DNA from: Paenibacillus glacialis
GTDB lineage: Bacteria > Bacillota > Bacilli > Paenibacillales > Paenibacillaceae
DNA length: 64,000 bases
Direction: 5' to 3'
Assembly (NCBI RefSeq): GCF_001637205.1
Contig: NZ_LVJH01000002.1
Span: forward strand, 434,001 to 498,000
Position numbers and translations under genes: made by a program. Within the stretch, counting starts at the first letter, position 1, and every line of letters begins with the position of its first letter. Below the pieces are notes generated by a model, which ran no database searches, was not told the origin of the DNA, and saw only the letters and a list, made by a program, of their open reading frames with translations. Of this stretch, positions 28,425-37,183 are shown one piece after another.

Positions 28425-28452
28425 ACAACGTATGAAATTTGGAAAAGTTACA
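28425..28452 (-). promoter_or_regulatory. ECF-type autoregulatory promoter
   Basis: On the minus strand TGTAAC (28447-28452) is followed after 16 bp by CGTTGT (28425-28430). The AAC of the -35, the 16-bp spacer and the CGT of the -10 are hallmarks of ECF promoters. Confidence 0.6.
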
Positions 28453-28498
28453 CAATAAGTGCCTCTGGCTTATTTTAGTTTTAATATGACTAAACACA

Positions 28499-28537
28499 AA
28501 TAAAGCGAAGTCCCCTGAATGGGACATTCGCTTTATT
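28499..28537 (-). terminator. Intrinsic terminator of the transglutaminase gene
   Basis: AATAAAGCGAA and TCCC arms pair with GGGA and TTCGCTTTATT around a short loop; the T-rich side is on the minus strand. Confidence 0.75.
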
Positions 28538-28564
28538 CTTGTAATCTTAATATTGATCATATGA

Positions 28565-29716
28565 TTATATCGTTTGTTCCTTAACATGCGTCTCCGCAAA
28601 TCGAGGAGGATTAAACCAATTCCCGCTTTTAGCCCATGTAGGATCAAGAGGAATCCATTTGTTCTCATTACTTAAAAAAACTTCATTCCATGCGTGAGGT
28701 CCATAACCACCTCGTCCATTATATCCAAGTCCAGTGACCACTTTGACTTTGAGGCCTTGTGATCGTGCCATGACAGCATATAATCTGGCGTAGTCTATAC
28801 ATACACCAAGTTTCGTATCAAAGGTATTCTGTGGTGTCTGTTCATGCCATATGCCCTTTTGTTCATAATCATCCACTTTACGGTTATCATAGGTCACACG
28901 TGATCCTACCCATTCATATAAAAGCCGCGCCTTCTCTTCTTCACTATTGGCTTGTCCAGCAATACTCTCAGCAGCTTGCTCTATATCAGCCGGAATAGAC
29001 CGGTCAATAATGTCATACTTACGCTGAAGAATACCACCCAGCTCTTTCTCTACTGCCTTCGTAAAAACTGGAAGTTTTTCTTTGACCAGATTCCCCGATA
29101 GAGGTTCAATAATCATTTGGGCGCCATCTTGATAGATTGGTGAATCCTCAACATAGTGACTAAAGGTCTGGTTTGGATATAGCGTGACGAATATAAATAG
29201 AACAGCGACCACTAAAATACAACGAGCCGTACCCATTATTCCGCCAATCGCTAGACCCGCCAGACGACTCAGTAGATTCGATGATCTCCCTTTATTTCTG
29301 GAGAACAAAGACATCCTTCTACCAAATATCAAAGAGATGAGTACACTGAAGCATAATCGGATTAATGAATAGATAACTATGAACAACACTGCAAACCGCA
29401 TTAATGGAAAATCCGCCATGGACGTCATAAACGTATAGTAGGCCTGTGCCCACCCACTCAAGTCCCTATTTGGCAACTTAGTAGCATAGTCTGCTAGCCA
29501 TTGCTGTACCTGAGAGGATAGCCATAACGTAAACGGAACAGATATCGCTAATCCAAGAAGCGTAAGAATAACTCCACTTAGCAATGTAAACAACCTACCA
29601 GCTGAATTGGAAGCTCCCCTACGCCAGCCTTGGAATAAAGATGTCACTAGAATAAACAGTAGGATTATCGTGACGATATTGAAATCCTGTAAACTTTGAA
29701 ACCATGTGTAGAACAC
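28565..29716 (-). CDS. CvpA-like membrane domain fused to transglutaminase-like domain
   Basis: The N-terminal 190 residues have four hydrophobic segments resembling CvpA/colicin V production proteins (FNIVTIILLFILVTSLFQGWRRG is in the typical position). The C-terminal part is a transglutaminase-like fold with the Cys-His-Asp triad in GVCIDYARLYAVMARSQG, GPHAWNEVFL and WIPLDPTW. Such proteins are membrane peptidase-like enzymes of unknown substrate, probably acting outside. The start is GTG at 29714-29716, nine bases after GGGGAG. It forms an operon with the small membrane protein gene 41 bp upstream. Confidence 0.82.
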   Translation of the reverse strand: MFYTWFQSLQDFNIVTIILLFILVTSLFQGWRRGASNSAGRLFTLLSGVILTLLGLAISVPFTLWLSSQVQQWLADYATKLPNRDLSGWAQAYYTFMTSMADFPLMRFAVLFIVIYSLIRLCFSVLISLIFGRRMSLFSRNKGRSSNLLSRLAGLAIGGIMGTARCILVVAVLFIFVTLYPNQTFSHYVEDSPIYQDGAQMIIEPLSGNLVKEKLPVFTKAVEKELGGILQRKYDIIDRSIPADIEQAAESIAGQANSEEEKARLLYEWVGSRVTYDNRKVDDYEQKGIWHEQTPQNTFDTKLGVCIDYARLYAVMARSQGLKVKVVTGLGYNGRGGYGPHAWNEVFLSNENKWIPLDPTWAKSGNWFNPPRFAETHVKEQTI

Positions 29717-29757
29717 GCCATTGATCTCCCCTTTATTTATATACAGGGATGGACTAA

Positions 29758-30210
29758 TTACTTCGAAGTGTTTGATGCGTTGCTCCTAACACCCTCAATG
29801 AAGTTAATCATCGTATCATTTACTTCCCATTCTCCCAAAGATACTCCTTTGAAAGTAACCTCCACAATCCCTGTTCCAATCTCACCATTCAAACTTACAT
29901 TAGGCGTCGTAATTGTGTACATTTTTTCATCATTTTGTGTATACTTTGCATCCTTAGTTTCTTTTAACATCATATTGATAGCTTCACTTTTAACTGTATC
30001 TACAGTTTCATCTTTTAACGTTGTAACCGCTTCTCCTACTTTTTCAAGTGAGATACCACTATAAATAAGCAGTCCAGCAACAATCACAATCGCAAGTACC
30101 CATTTCACCATGGTCTTGACCAGATTGAGAACGACAAAGAGTACAACGAGGGCGATGACAATCACTAGCCAATTTTGCTGCAAAAAATCAGTCCATACCT
30201 GTACGTTCAT
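29758..30210 (-). CDS. Hypothetical membrane protein, 150 aa
   Basis: Two hydrophobic segments (about residues 14-29 and 36-52) are followed by an acidic, soluble C-terminal domain of about 95 residues (SLNGEIGTGIVEVTFKG and so on). No family is recognised. It is probably cotranscribed with the transglutaminase-like gene downstream and may be its partner. The ATG at 30208-30210 follows a GGGAGTG-type site. Confidence 0.7.
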   Translation of the reverse strand: MNVQVWTDFLQQNWLVIVIALVVLFVVLNLVKTMVKWVLAIVIVAGLLIYSGISLEKVGEAVTTLKDETVDTVKSEAINMMLKETKDAKYTQNDEKMYTITTPNVSLNGEIGTGIVEVTFKGVSLGEWEVNDTMINFIEGVRSNASNTSK

Positions 30211-30476
30211 TAATTCATAACACTCCCATCGACTAAACTTAACTTATGACCATCTCTTCAATCTATTCAGTAGAAGGTCATTCCCTAATTATACATGATT
30301 CCCTGATTACCTGTAACCCTAACCCTACTTACACAAAAAAAGGTATATGCGAGTCTGTTTCAACGTACAAGTAGTAGACAGGGATAAACGTCCAACCGTG
30401 TCATTAACACCGATCGTTTGTCTCTGAGATATCAAAGTTATGTAAGAAGAACACTAATGCAGAAAGGAGTGATGAT

Positions 30477-31658
30477 GTGAAAACGGCTTTTTGGCTCTAC
30501 CTATTTTTATTTTTGGCTTTTTTCGATCTACATGCCCAGTATCCCATTCTTACCCCATTTGCCGTTTCTCTTGGAGCAGCTCCTGTCTTCATTGGATGGA
30601 TGATGGGTATTTATGCACTCACGCATCTCCCTGGTAATATCATCGCAGGGAAAGTAATTGATCGCCATGGGAGCCGTCGTTACATCATTTTCAGTCTTCT
30701 GTCCGCAGGAGTTATACTCCTCCTCCAATCATATGTTCAGTTTCCGTGGCAATTGCTAGTATTACGCTCCCTCAGCGGTTTCGTATTGGCATTTCTGTCA
30801 CCTGCTTGTTTAGCTCTATTAGCGTCACTATCTCAAGATCCAATCACTCAAGGGAAGTATATGTCGGGACATGGTGTGATTCATACCCTAGCCTCCGTCA
30901 TCTCACCAGCTGCAGGAGCATTTATTGTCGCTAATGCAGGATATTCTGGGACGTTTCAGAGTCTTGGTTGGTTGCTAATTGCTACTGGCGTGATGGCCTT
31001 TTTCATGGTACCTTCATCGGCATCCGTATTAAAGTCTGCACCCTTAGAGGTAATAAGGGATAATACTCTTCCTACGGATCCACTCACTCAGTCACAACCC
31101 GCTCCGATCTCATGGCGTTTCTTCACGCTTCCATTCGTCGTAGCTTGCGCACAAGGAATCCTTTTCTTTGAGCTTCCCCTCCGAAATACAGGGATATCAG
31201 GAATCATGTCCACAGGTATTCTTTTTTCAGTAATTAGCGTAGGCGCACTCTTCACGCTTTGTCTATTCTTCCTAAATCGCTACTCACCTGTAAAACGAGT
31301 AGTTGGTGGTATTATGATGATGGCTTGTTGTTTCTTCGGTTTAGCAGCATTGCCAGCAATCCCTTTAGTCTATATCCTTTTCGTGTTAGGAGCATCGAAA
31401 GGTCTTATCTTCCCCGCCATGGCCTCATTATTTATCAAACTTAGCGGTGGGGGTCGATTAGGCAGAGTATTCTCATTCCAGTCCATCGCCATGTCCCTAG
31501 GGTCATTCATAGGACCCGTAGCAGCAGGACAAATTCGAGGCCATCTTTCGCCTTACTTTATCGCATTTCTACTGTTGATGATTGGATTAATGATGCTACC
31601 GATTCCCCGTCAGACCGTAGCAACACTTTATCCACATAGCAACCCTGATGTTCTATAG
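30477..31658 (+). CDS. Major facilitator superfamily transporter
   Basis: Twelve hydrophobic segments, an MFS A-like motif GKVIDRHGSRR between helices 2 and 3, and a cytoplasmic linker between the halves (about residues 180-205) identify a drug/sugar-type MFS carrier of 393 residues. The substrate is unknown; the pattern resembles multidrug efflux carriers. The start is GTG at 30477, preceded by AAAGGAG. It is transcribed alone. The 30211-30476 gap holds its ribosome site and no clear promoter. Confidence 0.88.
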   Translation: MKTAFWLYLFLFLAFFDLHAQYPILTPFAVSLGAAPVFIGWMMGIYALTHLPGNIIAGKVIDRHGSRRYIIFSLLSAGVILLLQSYVQFPWQLLVLRSLSGFVLAFLSPACLALLASLSQDPITQGKYMSGHGVIHTLASVISPAAGAFIVANAGYSGTFQSLGWLLIATGVMAFFMVPSSASVLKSAPLEVIRDNTLPTDPLTQSQPAPISWRFFTLPFVVACAQGILFFELPLRNTGISGIMSTGILFSVISVGALFTLCLFFLNRYSPVKRVVGGIMMMACCFFGLAALPAIPLVYILFVLGASKGLIFPAMASLFIKLSGGGRLGRVFSFQSIAMSLGSFIGPVAAGQIRGHLSPYFIAFLLLMIGLMMLPIPRQTVATLYPHSNPDVL

Positions 31659-31773
31659 GCAGCAACACAAACAACATGCCATAGGCCTTGGCACAATCCT
31701 TTAGCCCTCCAACACATAAGATACGGTGTGGCAAACAACTAACAACTACGAAGGAAAGCGAGGTGAAATATAG

Positions 31774-31923
31774 ATGAGCCATTTCAATCCATGTTGCCCT
31801 CCAGTACCACAACCACTTCCAATCGCTGTCTCTCCTTGTGTTGGAGGCGGAACTACAGGCATGATTCTAGTTCTCTTTGTTTTATTAGTCATTATTCTAC
31901 GCACTTTTCCAATCTTTTGTTAA
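31774..31923 (+). CDS. Small Cys/Pro-rich membrane protein, 49 aa
   Basis: The frame encodes an N-terminal Cys/Pro-rich head (NPCCPPVPQP; SPCVGGG) and a single C-terminal membrane segment (MILVLFVLLVIIL) ending in IFC. The layout recalls YjcZ-type and other small sporulation proteins with a Gly-rich head and a membrane tail, but the head is different. A GAGGTGA site precedes the ATG. It was missed by a length cut-off because it is only 50 codons. No homologue is named. Confidence 0.6.
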   Translation: MSHFNPCCPPVPQPLPIAVSPCVGGGTTGMILVLFVLLVIILRTFPIFC

Positions 31924-31977
31924 TCATTCAATAGTAAGTATTTAAAGGGTCCGCCATATAATGGGGGACCTATGTTC

Positions 31978-32080
31978 AAATATAAGAAAGTTTAAGTTTC
32001 ACTTGATACTCTATTCCTTATATTTCTGCTGAAACGGGTGCCGTCTTTGGAAAAGGACCGCATAACCGTTTCTACTTGTT
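31978..32080 (-). repeat. Dispersed double-hairpin repeat, copy B
   Basis: Reverse-oriented copy of the four-member family. It keeps the GAAACGG and CCGTTTC arms (the outer stem) and the second hairpin with AAATATAA and TTATATTT ends and the TCAAGTGAAACTT loop. The inner stem, GGTCCTTT against AAAGAC, is partly changed. It lies between the small Cys/Pro gene and the toprim gene. Confidence 0.85.
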
Positions 32081-32194
32081 TGTTTTGCATGTTATCCCGA
32101 AAAAAAGCTACACTAGCATTACCCGAACGATTCTTTCTAACATTTCCCGGGGAATTCTGAGGAATCTCTCCTCTTGTCATGAGGTGAACCATCT

Positions 32195-32542
32195 ATGTCC
32201 ATATACATTATTGTCGAAGGAAAAAACGATCGCAGTAAGCTGCGACGTCTACTTATGCCTGATGTAACCATTCTCTGTACATTCGGTACATTGAACTCCA
32301 TTAAGGTGGAGTCCTTACTTAAAAAGGTAAAGGACGATGAAGTATATCTATTTATGGACAACGACAGCTCAGGTAAGAAAATACGAGGTGTGTTGCGCGA
32401 TTCTTTTCCTGACGCTGAGCACATGTATACACGCCGTGGTTATGCAGGTGTTGAGGGCACACCTGATGAATATCTGATTGCGCAATTGGAAAAAGTTGAT
32501 CTTCATGAATTCATCATCTATCCCATCGCGACCGATAGTTAA
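32195..32542 (+). CDS. Toprim domain protein (small primase-like)
   Basis: A 115-residue stand-alone toprim domain: IIVEGKND with the catalytic Glu at the N-terminus and FMDNDSSGKKIRG with the DxDxxG metal motif. The family includes YusF and RNase M5; this protein lacks the extra C-terminal region of RNase M5, so it is closer to the YusF-type small primase-like group. Its substrate in cells is not known. GAGGTGA precedes the ATG. It is flanked by repeat copy B and a bidirectional terminator. Confidence 0.87.
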   Translation: MSIYIIVEGKNDRSKLRRLLMPDVTILCTFGTLNSIKVESLLKKVKDDEVYLFMDNDSSGKKIRGVLRDSFPDAEHMYTRRGYAGVEGTPDEYLIAQLEKVDLHEFIIYPIATDS

Positions 32543-32602
32543 TGACGGAGACATCCTTTCCAACATAAATAACCCAACTTTTAATAATCAACATACAAAA
32601 GA

Positions 32603-32635
32603 ATCCTCTTCCCTACTCAGGGTAAGAGGATTCCA
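32603..32635. terminator. Bidirectional stem-loop terminator
   Basis: GAATCCTCTT and CCCT pair with AGGG and AAGAGGATTC between the convergent toprim and sco genes. Confidence 0.7.
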
Positions 32636-32653
32636 ATTTAAGTATATGTTCAT

Positions 32654-33280
32654 TTACTCCTTCGCAAGCTCCTTGATATCCTTAACGAGCATATCCACCG
32701 ATACTTCTTCCGGGTCATTCGCGTTATACAAGTTACGAACTTGATTATTCCGATCCACTAATGCAATCAAATTAGAATGCGAAAAGTTACCTTCCTTATC
32801 GCCTATAATCATCGTTTTAAATGATTTCTCTGCTAAATCCCAAACCTTTTGCTTGTCTCCCCGTAAGAAGTACCAACCATTATAATCAACTTTGAACTTA
32901 TCCCCGAATGCCTTAATCTTCTCTACCGTGTCCACTTCAGGATCAAATGAAATGGAGACAAACTCAACATCTTTACCAAACGTTCCATCATCCATCAGCT
33001 TCTTCTGTGTTTGGCTAAGCATAAAAGTTGTGACCGGACATACATCTGGACAACTGGTAAAGAAGAAATAGAACAACCGAACCTTACCTTTCGTATCATC
33101 AAGTGTGACGGTTGTCTTATCTACATTTTCCAATGAAAAGTCCTGAACTTGTGAAATAACCGGCAATTTATCTTTACCTAGCCCTAATGAAGAAATCGTT
33201 AGGTATGCTGCGAAGATCAAAATGATAATGATAGAAATCCATGTCCATTTATAACGCTTTAACGTTTGCATAAGAAACAC
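32654..33280 (-). CDS. SCO1/SenC-type copper chaperone for cytochrome oxidase
   Basis: A thioredoxin-fold protein that helps assemble the CuA site of cytochrome c oxidase. It has an N-terminal membrane anchor (about 13-33), the copper-binding CPDVC motif (Cys77 and Cys81 in TSCPDVCPVT) and the conserved His in NFSHSN. The start is a GTG at 33278-33280 with AGAGAGG four bases upstream, or the ATG three codons later. It lies 51 bp downstream of the heme O synthase gene in the same direction, so an oxidase-assembly operon is likely. Confidence 0.9.
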   Translation of the reverse strand: MFLMQTLKRYKWTWISIIIILIFAAYLTISSLGLGKDKLPVISQVQDFSLENVDKTTVTLDDTKGKVRLFYFFFTSCPDVCPVTTFMLSQTQKKLMDDGTFGKDVEFVSISFDPEVDTVEKIKAFGDKFKVDYNGWYFLRGDKQKVWDLAEKSFKTMIIGDKEGNFSHSNLIALVDRNNQVRNLYNANDPEEVSVDMLVKDIKELAKE

Positions 33281-33331
33281 AAAACCTCTCTTTCGCCCAA
33301 ATCATAATTTACTAGGTAATCAACTCACACT

Positions 33332-34267
33332 CTAATGTGTTGTATTAATAATTAGCACAATAAGACTCAAGGTTAAATAGTTAATAGAGAATAGGAATAC
33401 TTTCTTAGCCCAAACCTCATCATTTTTCGCTTTGAAGCCTCTTAAAGAAAGATACAGCCAAACCAAGGACAATGCCAATGAAATAATCATGTAATAAATA
33501 CCCGCGTATCCGTACACATACATTAGAATTGGCACTGGTATCAGGGCTATAAGATAAGGAATCATTTGGATCTTAGTGCGTTTAATCCCTTTCACTACGG
33601 GGAGTAACGGATAGCCCGCAGCTCGATATTCTTCCACACGACGAATCCCTAGTGCCCAAAAGTGCGGAGGCTGCCATAAGAATAACATTGCAAATAATAG
33701 CCAAGCTCCCATATCTACTACTCCTGTAACGGCGACATACCCGATAACAGGTGGCATAGCCCCTGATATTGCACCTACAGATGTACTCCAAGTCGATGAA
33801 CGTTTAAGCCAAAGAGTGTAAATTAACACATAGACGGCCATACCTACAATACCGAACAACCCCGCAAGAGCTCCTGAGAAGGAAAATAGTACGGCTAGTC
33901 CTAAGACTCCTAATATGATCGCATACCACAGTACAACTATCGGTTTTAATCGACCCGTTGGTAAGGATCTCTCTCTCGTCCGTTCCATCTTCAAATCCAG
34001 TTCCCGGTCGAAATAATTATTAAACACACAGGAGGATGCCATTACTAAAATGGTACCCAACAGGGTCATAATCATCTTTCCATATTGTAAATCCCATTGG
34101 GATGCTACCCAGAATCCTGCAAAAGCAGCAATTAAGTTAGAACGAATAATTCCTGGTTTCGTTATATGAACAAAATCTCTCCATGTTCCTGATTCGCTAG
34201 GCGGCGTCTTACTTACGGAAAACGCTGCTGAATCTGAAGGAGCCTGATAACTCATATGATTATCCAC
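33332..34267 (-). CDS. ctaB: Protoheme IX farnesyltransferase (heme O synthase)
   Basis: A UbiA-family prenyltransferase that adds a farnesyl chain to heme B to form heme O for the terminal oxidase. Eight to nine membrane segments follow a cytosolic N-terminus; the Asp-rich substrate motif is SCVFNNYFDRELDLKMERT (first DxxxD) with RSLPTGR next to it. The second, less strict motif lies near residues 180-205. I chose the GTG at 34265-34267 (311 aa) because GAGGAGG precedes it; the ATG four codons later is also possible. It forms an operon with sco. A possible promoter (TTGTCG, N18, TATGAT) lies upstream. Confidence 0.92.
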   Translation of the reverse strand: MDNHMSYQAPSDSAAFSVSKTPPSESGTWRDFVHITKPGIIRSNLIAAFAGFWVASQWDLQYGKMIMTLLGTILVMASSCVFNNYFDRELDLKMERTRERSLPTGRLKPIVVLWYAIILGVLGLAVLFSFSGALAGLFGIVGMAVYVLIYTLWLKRSSTWSTSVGAISGAMPPVIGYVAVTGVVDMGAWLLFAMLFLWQPPHFWALGIRRVEEYRAAGYPLLPVVKGIKRTKIQMIPYLIALIPVPILMYVYGYAGIYYMIISLALSLVWLYLSLRGFKAKNDEVWAKKVFLFSINYLTLSLIVLIINTTH

Positions 34268-34483
34268 GCCTGAAGTTCCTCCTCTTTTCTGTGTTAAAGA
34301 GAATACAATAAAATCCTCTGCTATAAAGTTTATCATATACGAAGTGAAAAGTGTTCGACAATCAGCGCTATTTAACCTTCAATTTGACAATTTGATGACT
34401 TTTGTCACAGTAGTATCCTATAGAATGACTAAGAGTTGGGTATTTACTATATAGTAAGGTTAACACAAAGGAGAGAGAAGCTT

Positions 34484-35473
34484 ATGGATACAGGCACACA
34501 TTTAGTTATGGGATTTACCCTCGCAGGCTTAGCACATATTGATCCTGTCGTGGCAGCAAGTCCTTCTCTTGCAATAGCTGTAGCTTTTGGAACCGTCATT
34601 GCATCACAAGCTCCGGATATCGATGGGGTCCTTCGTCTGAAGAATAATGCTGTATATATCCGTAATCACAGGGGTATTACACATTCCCTTCCTTTCTTAC
34701 TTATATGGACTGTGCTCATCACTATGGCAATCACATTGGTATTTCGCGATGTATCCGTACTCCACTTAGCATTGTGGACTGGTATTGCTGTATGTGTTCA
34801 TGTCTTCAGTGATATGTTTAATACGTATGGTACACAGGCGTTTCGGCCCTTTACAGAACGGTGGATTTCGTGGAACATTATTCACATCTTTGATCCATTT
34901 ATATTCGGAACTCACTTAGTAGCAATTTTGCTATGGGTTCTGGGGATGGTACAACCTGCTCCTCTATTTACGATTCTGTATAGTGTGACCATCTGTTACT
35001 ATGCTTGGAGAACCATCGTTCATTTCCTAAAAACAGCGGAAGTTGCACGAATGGACCCCAGTTATCTTGAAGGTGATAAATATTATGTACTCCCTACGGT
35101 TTATCTGCGGCAATGGCATCTGGTCAAATTACGAGCTGACGGAAGTTATGACATTGGAAGAGTAAACCATAACGATCTACAATGGAGTCAACAAAATGTA
35201 ATCTCTTCACATCATGTGGCGGTTGAGCATTCTAAAAGCCATGATAACGTGAAAGCTTTCCTTTATTTCACTTCCTTTGCTGTAGCGGATGTAGAAATAA
35301 TCATGAATGGTTATGTCGTTCGATGGGCGGATGTACGTTATCTTCACCGAACGCAGTATCCTTTTGTAGCTGTAGTCGTTATGGACAAACATTTCATGCC
35401 GATCAGTTCATATATTGGTTGGCTTAGCGAAGAAAAGATGAATGAACGCTTATCCATTGATTATTCTTCTTGA
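34484..35473 (+). CDS. yfhP: YfhP-like membrane-bound metal-dependent hydrolase
   Basis: The N-terminal two thirds match the YdjM/LexA-regulated membrane hydrolase family: DTGTHLVMGF, then SQAPDIDGV, HRGITHSLPFL and DMFNTYGT, which carry the metal-binding His and Asp residues, among four or so membrane segments. The remaining part (about 200-329) is the soluble C-terminal domain seen in YfhP. The substrate is unknown. I chose the ATG at 34484 because AAAGGAGAG precedes it; the upstream extension has no site. It is a single gene with its own terminator. Confidence 0.85.
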   Translation: MDTGTHLVMGFTLAGLAHIDPVVAASPSLAIAVAFGTVIASQAPDIDGVLRLKNNAVYIRNHRGITHSLPFLLIWTVLITMAITLVFRDVSVLHLALWTGIAVCVHVFSDMFNTYGTQAFRPFTERWISWNIIHIFDPFIFGTHLVAILLWVLGMVQPAPLFTILYSVTICYYAWRTIVHFLKTAEVARMDPSYLEGDKYYVLPTVYLRQWHLVKLRADGSYDIGRVNHNDLQWSQQNVISSHHVAVEHSKSHDNVKAFLYFTSFAVADVEIIMNGYVVRWADVRYLHRTQYPFVAVVVMDKHFMPISSYIGWLSEEKMNERLSIDYSS

Positions 35474-35516
35474 CAAGAGGAATGCACCCTAGTCTAATAT
35501 ACAAGTAGAAGGACTT

Positions 35517-35546
35517 TACCGCCTGTAACATAGGCGGTATCCTTTT
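35517..35546 (+). terminator. Intrinsic terminator of yfhP
   Basis: TACCGCC pairs with GGCGGTA around a 9-nt loop, followed by TCCTTTT. Confidence 0.8.
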
Positions 35547-35576
35547 CCCACAAAGATTATTTATTTTTTGTATTTC

Positions 35577-35602
35577 AAAAAACCTAGAGCAAGCGCTCTA
35601 GG
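35577..35602 (-). terminator. Intrinsic terminator of the SASP gene
   Basis: CCTAGAGC pairs with GCTCTAGG around a 4-nt loop, followed on the minus strand by TTTTTT. Confidence 0.88.
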
Positions 35603-35650
35603 CTTTCACAATGGTATTCATATATCAATCGATCCGAATACGGTGTGCAA

Positions 35651-35866
35651 TTATTTACCTGATAGAGATTGTTCAGCCAATTGGACTAAGCGTTTCGTAA
35701 TATATCCTCCGAGAGAACCTACTTCTCGTGAAGTATAGTTACCATAATAGCCATCCTGCGGAATCGTAACACCGAGTTCTTGAGCAGCCTCCATCTTAAG
35801 CTGTTGTATCGCTGCTCTTGCCTGAGGGACCACGAGATTGTTGGAGCTTGATTGTCCTTGTGCCAT
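35651..35866 (-). CDS. Alpha/beta-type small acid-soluble spore protein (SASP)
   Basis: A 71-residue DNA-binding spore protein that coats and protects forespore DNA. The conserved segments are [25 protein letters not shown] (the germination protease site region) and [17 protein letters not shown]. It closely resembles the second SASP at 38712-38954, so the two are paralogues. AAAGGAG precedes the ATG. A sigma-G promoter and a dedicated terminator frame the gene, as expected for forespore expression. Confidence 0.95.
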   Translation of the reverse strand: MAQGQSSSNNLVVPQARAAIQQLKMEAAQELGVTIPQDGYYGNYTSREVGSLGGYITKRLVQLAEQSLSGK

Positions 35867-35920
35867 AGTAATAATCTCCTTTCACTTCTGTTTCTGTAAT
35901 GAAGTGCAAGCTTGCAAGCT

Positions 35921-35949
35921 TAGTATGGCTACATCGTAGGACATTATTC
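35921..35949 (-). promoter_or_regulatory. Sigma-G promoter of the SASP gene
   Basis: GAATA (35945-35949) and CATACTA (35921-35927) are 17 bp apart on the minus strand, matching the sigma-G consensus for forespore genes. Confidence 0.75.
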
Positions 35950-35985
35950 TTTAATTAACTAATTAAACACTGGAGGTTTTTGACA

Positions 35986-36171
35986 ATGAATAAAGCTCTC
36001 TCATTATGGTTCGCAGCTTCCTCAATCATCATTCTAGCCGTAGCCGCTATCGCTATTAGTTATTCGGGTTGGATCGCCTTACTTTTAACTGTAATAGGCA
36101 TTTGCAATATTGGATGGGGATTTGTCATCAAAGCCAAACAAAGAAGGGCATCTCTTAAGAGTCCTAACTAG
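35986..36171 (+). CDS. Small membrane protein, 61 aa
   Basis: Two hydrophobic segments (about 6-24 and 29-46) are followed by a basic tail. GGAGG lies nine bases upstream of the ATG at 35986. No family is recognised. Its stop overlaps the trpS stop by 3 to 4 nt from the opposite strand. It lies between the divergent SASP promoter and convergent trpS. Confidence 0.65.
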   Translation: MNKALSLWFAASSIIILAVAAIAISYSGWIALLLTVIGICNIGWGFVIKAKQRRASLKSPN

Positions 36172-37163
36172 TGCTTTCTTGAAGGTAGAAAACCCATGCG
36201 TTGTTTAACTTCATCCAACGTTTGCGTAGCAAGTTTACTAGCATTCTCTGCCCCTTGAGCTAGGATGTCTTGAATTTCTCCAGTGGATCGAATTTCATAA
36301 TAGCGATTCTGTAATGGCTCTAGGGTAGCAACGATGACTTCTGCTAGATCCTTTTTAAAACCACCATACATTTTACCTTCATACTTCACTCGAATATCTT
36401 CTAGAGACAGATCCGAGCATTGAGAGTAAATACTCATCAGATTGCTAACCTCAGGTTTTGTCGCAACATCGTACCTTACTTCTGCACCAGAATCCGTTGT
36501 AGCTCTGCTGATCTTTTTACGAATCACATCAGGTGCATCCAATAGTGCAATATAACTTGCGGGAACTGCACTACTCTTGCTCATCTTTTTACTAACGTCA
36601 TCGAGAGACATGATCCGTGCTCCGACCTCTGGGATGTAAGGTTCAGGAATCGTAAAGCATTTTCCAAAGCGGTTATTGAAACGCCCCGCAAGATCACGTG
36701 TCAATTCCAAATGCTGCTTCTGATCTTCACCTACCGGAACTAGATCTGTGTTATATATGAGAATATCTGCAGCCATGAGTGACGGATATACAAATAAGCC
36801 TGCTCCAACTGATTCTTTACCTTCCGACTTATCTTTAAACTGGGTCATTCTCTCTAATTCACCCATCGATGTCAACGTAGTTAACAACCAACCTAGCTCT
36901 GCATGCTGAGATACAGCTGATTGTAAATAAACATTAGACTTCGAAGGATCAATTCCTGCAGCAATATATAATGCTGCATTTGCTTCTGATCGCTCACGAA
37001 GATCTTCTGGTTCTTGGGGTACTGTAATTGCATGTAGATCAGCCACCATGTAATTACATTGATAAAGATCCTGCAGTTTCACGTAATTCTTCATAGCACC
37101 GATATAATTTCCCAGAGTTAGTCTCCCACTAGGTGTTATGCCTGATAATACTGTTTTTTTCAA
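36168..37163 (-). CDS. trpS: Tryptophanyl-tRNA synthetase
   Basis: A class I aminoacyl-tRNA synthetase that charges tRNA-Trp. The 331-residue protein has the HIGH-like segment SGRLTLGNYIGAM, the KMSKS motif (KKMSKSSAVP) and the GAGLFVYPSLMAADILIY segment. The start codon is TTG at 37161-37163, fixed by AGGAGGGG nine bases upstream; the longer frame runs into the T-box. Expression is likely controlled by the upstream Trp T-box riboswitch. Confidence 0.95.
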   Translation of the reverse strand: MKKTVLSGITPSGRLTLGNYIGAMKNYVKLQDLYQCNYMVADLHAITVPQEPEDLRERSEANAALYIAAGIDPSKSNVYLQSAVSQHAELGWLLTTLTSMGELERMTQFKDKSEGKESVGAGLFVYPSLMAADILIYNTDLVPVGEDQKQHLELTRDLAGRFNNRFGKCFTIPEPYIPEVGARIMSLDDVSKKMSKSSAVPASYIALLDAPDVIRKKISRATTDSGAEVRYDVATKPEVSNLMSIYSQCSDLSLEDIRVKYEGKMYGGFKKDLAEVIVATLEPLQNRYYEIRSTGEIQDILAQGAENASKLATQTLDEVKQRMGFLPSRKH

Positions 37164-37183
37164 TTTAACCCCTCCTAGATAAT

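Noticed and set aside
30316..30326. Telomere-like CCCTAACCCTA
   Set aside because: Only two units, in a bacterial intergenic region; no further repeats.
35908..35922. AAGCTTGCAAGCTT palindrome upstream of the SASP gene
   Set aside because: Short, overlaps the leader of a sigma-G gene and has no partner site; no evidence of an operator.
36168..36171. Overlapping stops of trpS and the 61-residue gene
   Set aside because: Ordinary convergent overlap; no functional meaning inferred.
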